64,000 bases of DNA from Roseiflexus sp. (GTDB lineage: Bacteria; Chloroflexota; Chloroflexia; Chloroflexales; Roseiflexaceae): contig JAGHYV010000009.1 of NCBI GenBank assembly GCA_017743475.1, positions 1-64,000 on the forward strand. Reading direction: 5' to 3'. A model generated the notes under the pieces. The model was given only the letters and a program-made list of their open reading frames with translations. It had not been told where the DNA came from and made no database searches. Shown piece by piece: positions 9,857 to 19,742 of the stretch. The number at the start of each line of letters is the position of its first letter. Within the stretch, counting starts at the first letter, position 1. A program made the translations under genes and the position numbers.

Positions 9857-10609
9857 CTTTCCATCCCCAACGTTCTTAAGCTCCCCCAGCGGGAAGGCCG
9901 GGATCATGCGCTCTTCAATCCAGCGCAGCGATTCGATTGGTGTCAACCCCCAGTTGGTCGGACAATTCGAGAGCAGTTCGACCATGGTAAACCCATGCCC
10001 GGCGATCTGATGCTCAAATGCAAGGCGTAGCGCCTTCTTCGCCTTTCGGATTTCTGCAGGGTTATGGAGACTACGTCGGGCAACATAGACTGAGCCTTCT
10101 ATCTGCGCCACCAGTTCGCTCACCCGTATCGGGTATCCCATCTGCTGCGGATTGCGCCCGCCCGGCGACGATGAGGTGACCATGCCCGGCGGTGATGTCG
10201 GCGCCATCTGTCCGCCGGTCATGCCATAGATCGCGTTGTTGATGAAAATGACCGTAATCTTCTCGCCGCGCGCTGCAGCATGCAGCACCTCAGCCAGCCC
10301 GATCGACGCCAGATCGCCGTCCCCCTGATACGTAAAAATGACTCGGTCGGGCAACACGCGCTTCAAACCGGTCGCTACTGCCGGAGCGCGTCCATGCGCC
10401 GCGCCGACGAAGTCACAGGCGATGTAATGGTAGGCAAACACCGAACACCCCACCGACGCAACGCCAATGGTGCGTCCCAGGATGCCGAGTTCCTTCAGAA
10501 CCTCGGCGGTCAACCGGTGCGCGATACCGTGCGTGCAACCGGGGCAATAATGGGTGTATGTGGCGGTCAGTCCAACCGGGCGCTCATAGACACACTGTTC
10601 GGCGATCAT
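9845..10609 (-). CDS. 2-oxoacid:ferredoxin oxidoreductase, beta (TPP-binding) subunit
   Basis: [14 protein letters not shown]...[45 protein letters not shown]. Confidence 0.93.
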   Translation of the reverse strand: MIAEQCVYERPVGLTATYTHYCPGCTHGIAHRLTAEVLKELGILGRTIGVASVGCSVFAYHYIACDFVGAAHGRAPAVATGLKRVLPDRVIFTYQGDGDLASIGLAEVLHAAARGEKITVIFINNAIYGMTGGQMAPTSPPGMVTSSSPGGRNPQQMGYPIRVSELVAQIEGSVYVARRSLHNPAEIRKAKKALRLAFEHQIAGHGFTMVELLSNCPTNWGLTPIESLRWIEERMIPAFPLGELKNVGDGKVEG

Positions 10610-11709
10610 AGGCGCACCTCCGCATCGAGTCTGCGTGCGCCGTTCTTCGTGACATGCGTATCGTGCATCGTCTGTTCAATAGCCTGCACTACCTCATCCG
10701 GCAGCATCTCGACACCGCCCATTCGACCGTAGAAGCGCACCGGAGCGCATTCCCCAACCACCAGCCGCACATCTTCGATCATCTGACCGGCATTCATCTC
10801 GACGACCAGGAACGCGCGCGCGCGCGGCGCCAGGCGCGCAAGGTGTTGGGACGGGAAGGGGGAGAGGGTGATCGGGCGGAACAATCCGACCGCCATGCCG
10901 CGCGCGCGCGCCGCTTCAACGGCATTCTGCGCCACCCGCGCCGCGCTGCCAAAAGCGATAACGATCAGATCGGCATCCTCGAGATACATGCCGCTTGATC
11001 GCTGTTCGCGCTCTGCGATGGCGGCCAGTTTTGCCTGAAGCGCCAGGTTGTGTCGTTCGAGCGCCTCCGGTTGGAGATAGATCGAGGTGATGATCCGCGG
11101 AGGGCGTCCCTCTGCACCGCCCAATGCCCATTCCGGCAGCGACGGTTCGCGCTGACAAAACGGCGGCAATTCAGCCGGCTCCATCATCTGTCCCAGATTC
11201 CCATCTACCAGCAGGATCACCAGCATCCGGTACCGTTCCGCCAGATCGAACGCCAGCCCCGTCAGGTCGATTGCTTCCTGGATCGTTGCAGGAGCAAGCG
11301 TCAACGGACGAAAATCGCCATGCCCGGCTGAACGAGTCACCTGAAAATAGTCGGATTGAGAGGCGGCGATGTTGCCCAATCCCGGACCGCCACGCATCAC
11401 ATCAACAACGACGGCGGGCAGTTCTGCGCCAGCGATGTAACTTAACCCTTCCTGCATGAGACTGATGCCAGGACCGGATGAGGACGTCATGACACGCCTA
11501 CCAGTGCAGGCTGCTCCGTACACCATGTTGATCGCCGCCACTTCACTCTCAGCCTGTACGAATGCGCGCCCAAGTTCGGGCATGCGGCGTGCCAGATACT
11601 CCAGCAGTTCTGTTTGCGGTGTAATCGGATACCCGAAGTAGGCATCGAGTCCTGCGCGGACTGCTGCCTCTGCAATCGCTTCATTGCCCTTCAGAAGTTC
11701 TCGCGCCAT
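10606..11709 (-). CDS. 2-oxoacid:ferredoxin oxidoreductase, alpha subunit
   Basis: [85 protein letters not shown]; internal ATG at 11709. Confidence 0.93.
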   Translation of the reverse strand: MARELLKGNEAIAEAAVRAGLDAYFGYPITPQTELLEYLARRMPELGRAFVQAESEVAAINMVYGAACTGRRVMTSSSGPGISLMQEGLSYIAGAELPAVVVDVMRGGPGLGNIAASQSDYFQVTRSAGHGDFRPLTLAPATIQEAIDLTGLAFDLAERYRMLVILLVDGNLGQMMEPAELPPFCQREPSLPEWALGGAEGRPPRIITSIYLQPEALERHNLALQAKLAAIAEREQRSSGMYLEDADLIVIAFGSAARVAQNAVEAARARGMAVGLFRPITLSPFPSQHLARLAPRARAFLVVEMNAGQMIEDVRLVVGECAPVRFYGRMGGVEMLPDEVVQAIEQTMHDTHVTKNGARRLDAEVRL

Positions 11710-11743
11710 TGCGATCTCCTCGTGCTCATAATGGGTGTAGTTG

Positions 11744-12010
11744 TTATGATACTGATCCCACGCATACACCGTCTGCGACTGCGGTTTTGATCGAAAATGT
11801 GCGATAGACAGTGATAGCTGCTTCGGGGCATACCAGGGCGCAAATCGTGCATCCGGTGCATATGCCCTGTGGGTCGCGCAATTGCGCAGGATGATAACCG
11901 GCAGCGTTGAACGTATCCGCCAGTTGCACAACGCCTTTTGGACAGAATGCGACACACAGGCCGCATCCTTTGCAGCGCTCCGTATCCACGATAATGCGTC
12001 CCCGAACCAT
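11744..12010 (-). CDS. 4Fe-4S ferredoxin (delta-like subunit)
   Basis: [12 protein letters not shown] and [16 protein letters not shown] motifs; GGAGG ribosome-binding site just upstream of ATG at 12010. Confidence 0.92.
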   Translation of the reverse strand: MVRGRIIVDTERCKGCGLCVAFCPKGVVQLADTFNAAGYHPAQLRDPQGICTGCTICALVCPEAAITVYRTFSIKTAVADGVCVGSVS

Positions 12011-12022
12011 CTCAACCTCCAA

Positions 12023-13225
12023 TCAGTAAATGAACTCGTGAATATCGTAGGTAGCGATTTGTGGACCGGGCGAGCCGAAGTTCAAACGCTCCACAATTGC
12101 CTGACGTTGTGTGCGCAGTTCTGCATCGTTGAGCGGACGTATGCCAGCAGCGCGTATTTGGGCGGCATACGGTGCGTTGGTGCGCTCAGACAGCGTGCTA
12201 AAGTAGACGATGTCGCCTGATCCGAGCGGCAGGCGATTGAGCAACGCAACCGTATCGGCGACATGCCCGGCTGCAAAGCGGTCGCCTCCCAGCCCGACAA
12301 GTACAATCACGCTGACTGCGATGCCAGCCTGCTTGAGTTCCGTTACCGTCGCCACAATATCGGCAGCGCTGGACGGTTTCTCCACAAATGCCAGCAGCGG
12401 ATCGTGTCCACTCTCCATACCGATACTGACCCGCTTCAATCCGAGCATTCCCAGACGCGCATATTCGGATGCCGTTTTCTTGCTGCCGGTGAATCCGTCG
12501 AGAAAAGCATGGATCGGCAGATCGCCGATCTCTTCGCGCGCGATCTGCATGAATGCCTCCAGCCGTCGAGTTGGCGCTGCCAGAGCATTGGCCTCACCGA
12601 GGAAGATCGAGCGCCGAAGCAGGATCGAGTCGCCGAGAAATGCGCGCACCGCGCGGGTATGCACGCGAAACTCGTCGGGTGACTTGATACGAAAACGACG
12701 ACCGCGATAAAAATCGCAGAAGGTGCAGGTGTTGAACGAACACCCCTCGGTTGCCTGCACGACCACCGCCATGTACTGATCCGGCGGTAAAATACCGACC
12801 GGATCGTACACCTGCTCGAATGCCTTGCGATCAGCACCGTGCTCTGCAGCATCGAAATATGACGCGCGCTCGATGATAGTCAGGAGTTCTTCCAGTACGC
12901 CATCGCCATTAGCTGCCGCACGTGTCGCCGCCTCCTTTGTCAGCGCATCGCGCAGACTCGCCATGCGCGCCGCCGCCGAGTCGATCAGTTCGGCGGCTTC
13001 AGCATCGCTCACCCGACGACGGATCAGCCCATCACCCGTGCGATGCTTCTCAAGCAGATGTCCGTTCAGTCCACGCCTGTACGTGCGCCCGTCGCGGGTC
13101 AGCACCCATAACCGACCGCCACGATCATAAGTGAGCACCTCGTGCGTACCAAACATGACGCTGAGCGCGCCGGGTCTGATACTGATCGTGACCTGTTCGC
13201 CATGGATTGTGAAACGAAAGACCAT
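12023..13225 (-). CDS. Radical SAM protein
   Basis: [15 protein letters not shown] (CxxxxCxxC context) followed by [18 protein letters not shown]. Confidence 0.88.
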   Translation of the reverse strand: MVFRFTIHGEQVTISIRPGALSVMFGTHEVLTYDRGGRLWVLTRDGRTYRRGLNGHLLEKHRTGDGLIRRRVSDAEAAELIDSAAARMASLRDALTKEAATRAAANGDGVLEELLTIIERASYFDAAEHGADRKAFEQVYDPVGILPPDQYMAVVVQATEGCSFNTCTFCDFYRGRRFRIKSPDEFRVHTRAVRAFLGDSILLRRSIFLGEANALAAPTRRLEAFMQIAREEIGDLPIHAFLDGFTGSKKTASEYARLGMLGLKRVSIGMESGHDPLLAFVEKPSSAADIVATVTELKQAGIAVSVIVLVGLGGDRFAAGHVADTVALLNRLPLGSGDIVYFSTLSERTNAPYAAQIRAAGIRPLNDAELRTQRQAIVERLNFGSPGPQIATYDIHEFIY

Positions 13226-13285
13226 ATCAGATAACGTTGAGCGGATGCGCCAGGGCATCCGCTCGTTGCTCCTCAACTTTATTTA

Positions 13286-14560
13286 TCATCCTGCCGGTGC
13301 AACCACCGGGGTAGTCTGTCGCACAAGGCTCTTGCGTCCAAGCATCCAGAGCGCCCCCAGACCAAACAGGATGACGGCGATGCTCACCATCTGTCCAATA
13401 GCAGGTGCGGCAGTAATCACGACCAGCAAAAGCAACCCAAGCGCCAGTGGTGCGAATGGGCGCTCAATCCATGCTGGTCGGAGACGCAACAGGATCTGTC
13501 GCCCCACCTCAAACCCTACGACAATTTGTGCCACATATGCAATGGCAAGAATGGTCAGCAGGATCAGCGCCATTCCGACAAGGAAGCCCGCCGCAACGAC
13601 GATACCCATCAGGCCATTCAGTTGTACACTTCCCAGCACGATGGACGCTGCAATGGTGAGGAGTATCACCGCCAGGAATACCAGCACAATTGCCAGAATG
13701 CTGACGATACCCCAACCAAGACCGGCGACCGGTCTGGTTTCCAGTTCATCGGTTGTTCCACGCAGGAGGTGTGGCGTCAGCCACACAAGAATCAGACCGA
13801 GCAGGAACAATCCTGCAGAGCGCCGTATCAGATCAAGAATGCGGTCGGTCAGGGTTGGCTGTGGCGGTGGCGTCCGCGTCTCTTCAGTAAAACGCACCTG
13901 CCCGGCAACAGTTCCAGGTGGGAGGGTTACAGGTGTCTGGCTGGTATACACCAGATCGCCGCCGATCCATGCCTCGCGATCTACCGTTAACCCGGCAGGC
14001 ACGGCTGGTGGTGATGCAATGCCTTCGACCCGCAGTTGCGAAATCCAGGCTAGTTCGGTTTCGGCATCGACTCCTGCCTCGACGTTCCTGCCGATAGCGC
14101 CACGGAGGAGCAGGCTGTTTCCGCCAAACACGGCATCTCGCTCGACCGTACCTGCCAGCAACGCCTGCCCGCCAACAAAGAATAGCGAGCCATCTATTTG
14201 ACTGCCAGGCAGCGTTTCGATGCTCGCGCCGCTTCCCCACAGGTTATTGCCGATGCGCGCCTGCGGATCGAGACGTATGATCGCCGCTCCTACGAGCACA
14301 TCATCGGCAACTGTGCCGTTCACGACGACTCCTCCGCCCAGCGCGAGGAGATCCCCTTCGATAACACCGTTTATTTCAACGGTTTGCGCCATGGTCACAA
14401 CATCGCCGATCACACGACCATTGACCGTTACGGTTGTGGCGGTGACGATCAGATCGTCGGTGATCGTCTCGCTTGCGTCAATCACAACCCGCTCACCCGT
14501 GCGGCGATCAATCGCCGCGACGGTCGAAGGCGTCAGGATGAGCAGAAGCACAACCGCCAT
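13286..14560 (-). CDS. Polymer-forming (bactofilin-like) membrane protein
   Basis: VNGRVIGDVVTMAQTVEINGVIEGDLLALGGGVVVNGTVADDVLV repeats followed by several TM segments. Confidence 0.75.
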   Translation of the reverse strand: MAVVLLLILTPSTVAAIDRRTGERVVIDASETITDDLIVTATTVTVNGRVIGDVVTMAQTVEINGVIEGDLLALGGGVVVNGTVADDVLVGAAIIRLDPQARIGNNLWGSGASIETLPGSQIDGSLFFVGGQALLAGTVERDAVFGGNSLLLRGAIGRNVEAGVDAETELAWISQLRVEGIASPPAVPAGLTVDREAWIGGDLVYTSQTPVTLPPGTVAGQVRFTEETRTPPPQPTLTDRILDLIRRSAGLFLLGLILVWLTPHLLRGTTDELETRPVAGLGWGIVSILAIVLVFLAVILLTIAASIVLGSVQLNGLMGIVVAAGFLVGMALILLTILAIAYVAQIVVGFEVGRQILLRLRPAWIERPFAPLALGLLLLVVITAAPAIGQMVSIAVILFGLGALWMLGRKSLVRQTTPVVAPAG

Positions 14561-14777
14561 CGCCAGCAGCAGCGCCGGGTGAACGGTTCTGCTCCGCTTC
14601 CTTGTTCATACATCTCCTCCTCTCCAGATGAATATCGTTATGATGAGGTGCGCAACTTATCATAAGACAGATGTGACATCCTTGCGGAAAAGAAGCGTGT
14701 GCGGCAGAGTTAAGGATGCACTACCTTTGTAAAACGTGCTATACTGCGCGGCGCGTGTGTTGATACAGGAGCGTTCC

Positions 14778-15791
14778 ATGCGGATCTATAAAGCTAAAGC
14801 GCCGATGCGGATCGGCTTTTTCGGCGGCGGCACCGATGTCAGCCCCTATGCTGAAGAGCATGGTGGCAAGGTGCTCAACTGCACGATCGACAAATATGTG
14901 CGTTGTATGTTGCGCCCAAGCAGTGAACCGGGGATCATCATCCGCTCGCTTGACCTGGAGGAAGTCAGTCGCAAGACGACCGGTCACTGGGATGGGCGCC
15001 TCGATCTGCCGCAGGCAGTGCTTGATGCGGCAATGCCCCCTTCCGAAGGAGTCGAAGTGATCATGTTCTCTGACGTGCCGCCCGGCTCCGGGCTTGGTTC
15101 GTCGTCAGCGCTGGTCGTCAGTATGCTGAAGTTGATCGGCGCTGCCTACCAGATCAATCTCGATCCTCATACGCTGGCAGAACTTGCCTACCGGATCGAA
15201 CGGGTCGATCTGGGCATTCCTGGAGGAAGGCAGGATCAGTACGCAGCAGTGTTCGGCGGTATGTGCGTGTACCATTTTGGCAGAGAACGGGTGATCGTCG
15301 AGCCGGTGTTGAACGATCCAACCGCGCTGCTCGAACTAGAGAGTTGCCTGCTGCTAGGATATATCGGCAGTCGCAAACTGCTCACCCAACACCTGGTAGA
15401 CGACCAGGTGCGGCGCTTGAAGGAAGGCGACACGCTGCGCTATCACGATGAGACTAAAGCTTTTGTAGATGAAGCGGTTCGACTGCTGCGCAGTCTGCGG
15501 ATTGCCGATTTCGGCAGATTGTTGCACGATGCATGGGAGGTGAAGAAAGCTTTTTCACCCTACATTGCACCGCCGGAAGTCGAAGAGATCTATGCGCTGG
15601 CACGTCGTCATGGCGCGTGGGGCGGCAAAATCACCGGCGCTGGCGGGGGTGGTTTTATGGTCTTCGCCTGCCCGTTCGACCGCCGGCTCGAACTTGAGCG
15701 GGTGCTGATCGAGGCAGGGGTGCAGATCCGACATTTCTCATTCACAACCCAGGGGGTGCATGCCTGGAGTGTGGATGTTGAGGGAAAATAA
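14778..15791 (+). CDS. GHMP kinase (heptose/galactokinase-like)
   Basis: MRIYKAKAPMRIGFFGGGTDVSPYAEEHGGKVLNCTI; PPGSGLGSSSALVVSML; ITGAGGGGFMVFAC. Confidence 0.9.
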   Translation: MRIYKAKAPMRIGFFGGGTDVSPYAEEHGGKVLNCTIDKYVRCMLRPSSEPGIIIRSLDLEEVSRKTTGHWDGRLDLPQAVLDAAMPPSEGVEVIMFSDVPPGSGLGSSSALVVSMLKLIGAAYQINLDPHTLAELAYRIERVDLGIPGGRQDQYAAVFGGMCVYHFGRERVIVEPVLNDPTALLELESCLLLGYIGSRKLLTQHLVDDQVRRLKEGDTLRYHDETKAFVDEAVRLLRSLRIADFGRLLHDAWEVKKAFSPYIAPPEVEEIYALARRHGAWGGKITGAGGGGFMVFACPFDRRLELERVLIEAGVQIRHFSFTTQGVHAWSVDVEGK

Positions 15792-15845
15792 CTGGCATTT
15801 CCGGTTTCGGCGGGGTGGTGGTATCATAGTGTATCAGGCGCTGGC

Positions 15846-16784
15846 ATGACTTCCGAACACGACCGTAAAGGCGTTTCAATCGCGGTTTCTGCCGAAGTGC
15901 AGGCAGCGCTTGCAGCCGGGCAGCCAGTGGTTGCGCTGGAGAGTACGGTTATTACTTACGGATTGCCCTATCCGCACAATCTTGAACTGGCACTTGCGAT
16001 GGAGCAGGAGGTGCGCGATCAGGGCGCAGTTCCGGCGACAGTTGGGATAGTTGCGGGCGTGCCGACCGTCGGCATGGATGCAGCGGCAATCCAGCGTTTT
16101 GCGCAATTCGATCCGCACCATCCTCCATTGAAAGTGTCGCGCCGCGACATCGGATACGTGATCGCGGCAGGCAGCGATGGAGCGACAACTGTTGCGGCAA
16201 CGATGGTGCTTGCGCATCTGGTGGGTGTGCAAGTGTTTGCAACTGGCGGGATCGGCGGCGTTCATCATGGTGCGCGCGAGACATGGGATGTTTCTGCCGA
16301 TCTGACGGAACTGGGGCGTACACCAGTGCTGGTGGTGTGTGCCGGCGCCAAAGCGATTCTCGATCTGCCAGCGACGTTGGAGTACCTGGAGACTGGCGGC
16401 GTGCCAGTGCTGGGTTGGCACACTGCCGAATTCCCGGCATTCTACAGCGTATCGAGCGGTCTGCCAGTTGCATATGCGCCAGACGCACCGTTCGTCGCGC
16501 GTGCATGGAAGGCGCACCGCGCGCTTGGCGGCGCCGGTATGGTGCTGGCAGTACCGCCACCTGTGGAGTATGCAATCGATCGTACAAAGGTAGAGGCTGC
16601 GATTGAGCGTGCCCTCAACCGCGCAGCAGAAGAAGGCATTCACGGTCCAGCAGTGACGCCATTTCTCCTCGCGGCGCTGGCGCGGGAGACAGAAGGCGAG
16701 AGTGTGCGCACCAACGTTGCGCTGTTGCGCCAGAATGCGCGGATCGCCGCGCAGGTGGCGGCAGCGATTGCAGGCATACGATGA
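15846..16784 (+). CDS. psuG: Pseudouridine-5'-phosphate glycosidase
   Basis: [42 protein letters not shown]...[27 protein letters not shown]. Confidence 0.95.
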   Translation: MTSEHDRKGVSIAVSAEVQAALAAGQPVVALESTVITYGLPYPHNLELALAMEQEVRDQGAVPATVGIVAGVPTVGMDAAAIQRFAQFDPHHPPLKVSRRDIGYVIAAGSDGATTVAATMVLAHLVGVQVFATGGIGGVHHGARETWDVSADLTELGRTPVLVVCAGAKAILDLPATLEYLETGGVPVLGWHTAEFPAFYSVSSGLPVAYAPDAPFVARAWKAHRALGGAGMVLAVPPPVEYAIDRTKVEAAIERALNRAAEEGIHGPAVTPFLLAALARETEGESVRTNVALLRQNARIAAQVAAAIAGIR

Positions 16785-17971
16785 GTCGGGATACCTTGCC
16801 AAACCTGTACGATCTGTCACTGGCGGAAATGGAACGCCTGATGATAGCGTGGGGACAGCCAGCCTACCGCGCGCGGCAGATATTCCATCAACTGTATGTC
16901 AACCTGGTCGACTCGCCGCTGGCAATGACCGACCTTCCCCTGGCGCTGCGGGAACGCCTGGTTGCCGAAACGCGCCTGGCGCCGCTGGTGCCGGAACAGG
17001 TGCGTGTGGCAGATCAGGGGTTGACACGCAAGGCGCTCTTCCGCCTGGAGAACGGCGTACTGATCGAGAGCGTGCTGATGATTTACCCTGACCGTGCAAC
17101 CGTGTGCGTTTCGACGCAGGCAGGGTGCGGGATGGGGTGCATCTTCTGCGCTACCGGAACACTCGGACTGCTGCGCAATCTGTCACCGGGCGACATGGTG
17201 GCACAAGTCGTCTGGGCGGCGCGCGAAATGCGTCGCTTTGCCGCAGAACGCCATATCTCGCCCTCCGTCACCCCTCCCGACGATGATTCCTGGTGGACGC
17301 CAGACGATCTGGAGGATCATAGATCTTCCGATGTGCGGGGTATTTCCGTCTCACGACTGTCGAACATTGTCTTTATGGGCATGGGTGAGCCATTTGCGAA
17401 CTATGATCGCTGGTGGCGCGCAGTGGAGATTCTCCACGATCCGCGTGGGTTGAACATGGGCGCGCGCAGCATGACCGTCTCGACAGTTGGGTTGGTTCCG
17501 GGTATTCGCCGCCTGGCGACAGAGACGCTACCGATCAACCTGGCGATCTCGTTGCACGCTCCCGATGATGCCCTGCGCAGCGCGTTAATGCCGGTCAACC
17601 GACGGTACTCGCTTGCCGCGCTTCTTGAGGCGACCCGCGACTATCTGGCAGCAACCGGTCGGCGGGTCTCATTCGAGTATGTGCTGTTGCAGGGGAAGAA
17701 CGACGAACCGGAGCATGCAGTGAAACTGGCGGCGCTGCTCCGTGGTGAAGCGGGGACAGTGACATTGCCCCCTCACCTAGTGCACGTCAATCTCATCCCG
17801 TGGAATCCGGTGCCGGGCATGCCGCTGGGACGGTCGGAGCGCCGACGTGTGCTGACCTTTCAACGTATCCTGCGCGAGCGCGGCATCGCCTGCACCGTGC
17901 GCGTCGAGCGCGGCGTTTCTATTGCAGCAGCATGCGGACAACTGGCGGGAGGCAGGGGTGTTGAAGGTTGA
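16781..17971 (+). CDS. rlmN: 23S rRNA (adenine(2503)-C(2))-methyltransferase
   Basis: [54 protein letters not shown]. Confidence 0.95.
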   Translation: MSRDTLPNLYDLSLAEMERLMIAWGQPAYRARQIFHQLYVNLVDSPLAMTDLPLALRERLVAETRLAPLVPEQVRVADQGLTRKALFRLENGVLIESVLMIYPDRATVCVSTQAGCGMGCIFCATGTLGLLRNLSPGDMVAQVVWAAREMRRFAAERHISPSVTPPDDDSWWTPDDLEDHRSSDVRGISVSRLSNIVFMGMGEPFANYDRWWRAVEILHDPRGLNMGARSMTVSTVGLVPGIRRLATETLPINLAISLHAPDDALRSALMPVNRRYSLAALLEATRDYLAATGRRVSFEYVLLQGKNDEPEHAVKLAALLRGEAGTVTLPPHLVHVNLIPWNPVPGMPLGRSERRRVLTFQRILRERGIACTVRVERGVSIAAACGQLAGGRGVEG

Positions 17972-18016
17972 AGGTTGAAGGGTTGAAGGTTGAAGGTTGA
18001 AGGTTGAGGGTTGAAC
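17960..18016. repeat. 7-bp tandem array (GTTGAAG, 8 units) containing the rlmN stop codon
   Basis: gttgaag x3, one extra g, gttgaag x2, gttgaag, gttgagg, gttgaac; rlmN TGA at 17969-17971 lies inside. Confidence 0.9.
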
Positions 18017-18033
18017 GTAATACAGCGAGATCG

Positions 18034-18117
18034 GTCCTCAGTTCTCAGCTCTCAGTTCTCGGTTCTTGGTTCTCAGTTCTTGGTTCTTGGTTCTCAGTTC
18101 TCAGTTCTCGGTTCTCC
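18034..18117. repeat. 7-bp tandem array (GTTCTCA/GTTCTTG, 12 units) ending 3 nt before the ATG of the next gene
   Basis: gtcctca gttctca gctctca gttctcg gttcttg gttctca gttcttg gttcttg gttctca gttctca gttctcg gttctcc. Confidence 0.92.
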
Positions 18118-18120
18118 CAC

Positions 18121-19293
18121 ATGCATCTCTCCGAACAGTTTCTCCTGCGACGAGATGTGACATTTCTCAACCACGGCAGTTTTGGCGCCTGCCCGCGACC
18201 AGTATTCGAGGTGTACCAGCAGTGGCAGCGCACGCTGGAGATGCAACCAGTTGAGTTTTTAGGTCGGCGGCTCAACGGGTTACTGGCGGAAGCGCGGGCG
18301 CGTCTCGCGACGTTCGTCGGCGCTGCACCCGATGATGTCGTGTTTGTGCCCAACGTCACTTATGCGATGAATATTGTTGCCCGATCAATCGATCTCCGAC
18401 CGGGCGATGAGGTTTTGGGCAGCAATCACGAATACGGCGCGGTCGAACGCACCTGGCGCTACGTCTGCGAACAGCGCGGCGCCATTTACATTCCGCAACC
18501 GGTTTCTCTGCCGGTCGATGATGGTGACGCGATGGTCGAACAGATATGGAGTGGCGTTACTGAGCGCACAAAAGTAATCACTCTGAGTCATATTACTTCA
18601 CCAACCGCACTGATCATGCCGATTGCGACTATCTGCCAGCGCGCGCGGGATGCTGGCATTATCACCGTCATCGATGGTGCGCATGCGCCAGGGCAGATCG
18701 ATCTGAATATGCAGGCGATTGGGGCGGATTTTTACAGCGGCAACTGTCACAAATGGCTCTGCGCACCCAAAGGCGCCGGATTTCTCTACGCCCGTCCAGA
18801 GCGTCAGGCGCTGCTCCAGCCACTGGTTGTCAGTTGGGGGTGGCAACCGCGCCAGCCAATGCGTTCAAGCTTTCTCACCTATCCGGAAGGCGCCTCCTTT
18901 CGCGACTACTACGAGTGGATGGGGACCGATGATCCCTCGGCGTTTCTCAGTGTTCCGGCGGCAATCGATTTCCAGACTGCCAACGACTGGTCTACCGTGC
19001 GCCGCACCTGTCACGCGCTTCTGGCAGACGCCTCCCGGCGCATTGCCAGATTGACCGGATGTGCGCCACTCACCCCCGATGGCGAAGCGTGGTGGATGCA
19101 GATGCGCGCCCTGCCACTCCCGCCGTGCAACCCGAAAGAAGTCCAGGCGCGCCTATGGAATGAATTCCGTATCGAAGTTCCGTGCTACGATTGGGAAGGC
19201 ACCCCGCTGATCCGGATCTCCATCCAGGCATACAATACACCAGCAGATATCGACCGATTGCTGGAGGGGTTGCAAGCAGTCTTACGTGTGTAG
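18121..19293 (+). CDS. Aminotransferase class V (isopenicillin-N epimerase-like)
   Basis: LNHGSFGACPRPVFEVYQQWQ...VIDGAHAPGQIDLNMQAIGADFYSGNCHKWLCAPKGAGFLY (PLP Lys). Confidence 0.92.
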   Translation: MHLSEQFLLRRDVTFLNHGSFGACPRPVFEVYQQWQRTLEMQPVEFLGRRLNGLLAEARARLATFVGAAPDDVVFVPNVTYAMNIVARSIDLRPGDEVLGSNHEYGAVERTWRYVCEQRGAIYIPQPVSLPVDDGDAMVEQIWSGVTERTKVITLSHITSPTALIMPIATICQRARDAGIITVIDGAHAPGQIDLNMQAIGADFYSGNCHKWLCAPKGAGFLYARPERQALLQPLVVSWGWQPRQPMRSSFLTYPEGASFRDYYEWMGTDDPSAFLSVPAAIDFQTANDWSTVRRTCHALLADASRRIARLTGCAPLTPDGEAWWMQMRALPLPPCNPKEVQARLWNEFRIEVPCYDWEGTPLIRISIQAYNTPADIDRLLEGLQAVLRV

Positions 19294-19458
19294 GTTGGAA
19301 CACTCGCCGGGAAGCCGGAGTCCTGTCGCCAGAATGCGATCAATGCCTTCTCGTGTTCCTGGACTCTGGTTACGGCAAGGGTTTCGCGCGCCACCTTCGG
19401 CATCTCTGCCAGAAAACCCGCTGCGCGCAGTATAACTGTTCACGCTTGGAGGCAACAC

Positions 19459-19537
19459 ACGCGCCTGGAAGTGAGGGCGTCCCACTCTCGTCACGTTTCC
19501 GAAGGCAAGATACTCTCGCTTTCAGGAGAAATGTGAA
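19459..19537 (+). repeat. Dispersed repeat family B, diverged copy
   Basis: acgcgcctggaagtgagggcgtcccactctcg...gaaggcaagatactctcgctttcaggagaaatgtgaac resembles 43866-43943. Confidence 0.55.
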
Positions 19538-19742
19538 CACTTGTAGTTGTTAGGCAATTCCTCACAATATGCACAGTCCACCGGCATTCGTTCCCATCCA
19601 TGCTGGTTGCCACGGAGCCAGGGCGTCCTGATAGGGCAATCGAGAGCGAGATACCCTCACTCTGGGGTGCATTGCTGTATACTGTTCCGGCGCGTCAGGA
19701 ATATTTCAGAACGACCCATTGTGGCGCAACACTGCTGCGTCT

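Noticed and set aside
10800-10920. GCGCGCGC runs (also near 47237 and 47331) as possible Z-DNA elements
   Set aside because: They lie in coding sequence of a GC-rich genome and are explained by Arg/Ala codons.
15876-16820. Long minus-strand ORF opposite psuG, and similar ORFs opposite rpoB/rpoC (34850-35887, 35963-37189, 32688-33755) and the WD40 gene (57899-59395)
   Set aside because: They lie fully antisense to strongly supported genes, have low-complexity His/Arg/Ser-rich translations and no recognisable motifs; expected in high-GC DNA.
17960-18117. CRISPR-like array
   Set aside because: Units are only 7 bp with no spacers.
18004-18120. N-terminal extension of the class V aminotransferase (SVLGSWFSVLGSWFSVLSS...)
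   Set aside because: It is translation of the heptamer array; homology begins at MHLSEQF (18121).
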